Source: UBA6448 sp051893155 (GTDB taxonomy: Bacteria; Bacillota_I; Bacilli_A; RF39; UBA660). From it: a stretch of DNA of 23,330 bases. Where the stretch lies: NCBI GenBank assembly GCA_051893155.1, contig JBJFGY010000123.1, forward strand, positions 1 to 23,330, read 5' to 3'. Made by a program: the position numbers and the translations under genes. The notes beneath the pieces were generated by a model. That model worked only from the letters and a program-made list of their open reading frames with translations. It made no database searches and was not told where the DNA came from. This document shows, piece after piece, positions 23,253 to 23,330 of the stretch (the stretch's first letter is position 1; every line of letters begins with the position of its first letter).

Positions 23253-23330
23253 TTATTTTTAGTTTGATTTCAAAAGGCGTAAATAAAATTGAAAGTTCCC
23301 GATTTGAGATAAAAACAAGAAAAAAATGAA

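Noticed and set aside
1..23330. CRISPR array, tRNA/rRNA genes, insertion sequence or prophage
   Set aside because: No regularly spaced direct repeats, cloverleaf-like GC-richer islands, transposase or phage structural proteins were seen on reading both strands.

Overview
The window is very AT-rich, single-chromosome-type bacterial DNA with Firmicutes-style signals: AGGAGG-like ribosome binding sites, TTGACA/TATAAT-type promoters often with an extended TGn -10, and U-tailed hairpin terminators. UGA is used as a stop (for example ends of the gamma-like gene and of the b-delta gene) and tryptophan is TGG, so the code is standard (table 11), not the Mycoplasma code. The gene order ireB-ruvX-yrzB-mltG-trmR-trhP1-trhP2 is the classic Bacilli order. 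Together this suggests a low-GC Bacilli relative near the Mollicutes root (RF39/Acholeplasma/Izemoplasma-like); that assignment is inference.

Region 1 (1-1320): the end of an upstream unit: a three-TM unknown membrane protein and an acidic-tailed 62-aa microprotein, closed by a terminator.

Region 2 (1322-14854), the most interesting part: an eleven-gene, tightly overlapping operon behind an extended -10 promoter. In order: a 1961-aa anchored surface protein with many Fn3/Ig-like repeats; a 444-aa anchored paralogue of its N-terminal part; a c-subunit-like proteolipid; a fused b-delta-like peripheral stalk; alpha-, beta- and epsilon-like F1 subunits; a five-TM protein; a 237-aa anchored extracellular protein; a 109-aa soluble unknown; and a gamma-like shaft at the very end. 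The beta-like subunit keeps every catalytic residue and the alpha-like subunit keeps the arginine finger. The c-like protein has lost the membrane carboxylate that binds the ion (Ser at that position), and no a-subunit is visible. I infer an F-type ATPase that has been separated from ion transport and tied to a giant surface protein: an ATP-driven rotary or mechanical machine acting on the cell surface. It is comparable in concept to the F1-like ATPases of Mycoplasma (gliding type 2, or type 3 beside MIB-MIP), but it has a different gene content and retains c-like and b-delta-like parts.

Region 3 (14851-16952): a Flp/class III-type pilin with its own near-consensus promoter, then prs (PRPP synthetase, long clostridial-type) and gmk (guanylate kinase), closed by a terminator.

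Region 4 (16958-22230): a conserved operon for signalling, cell wall and tRNA modification: ireB, ruvX, DUF1292 protein, mltG, trmR, trhP1, trhP2 and a YdcF/DUF218 membrane protein.

Region 5 (22214-23330): a convergent small membrane-associated protein, a Tyr/Pro-rich small protein, and on the minus strand a fragment of a SEDS (RodA/FtsW) gene with internal deletion and in-frame stops, running to the window edge. No tRNA, rRNA, CRISPR array, transposase or phage gene was seen. No stretch over 300 bases is without a gene.
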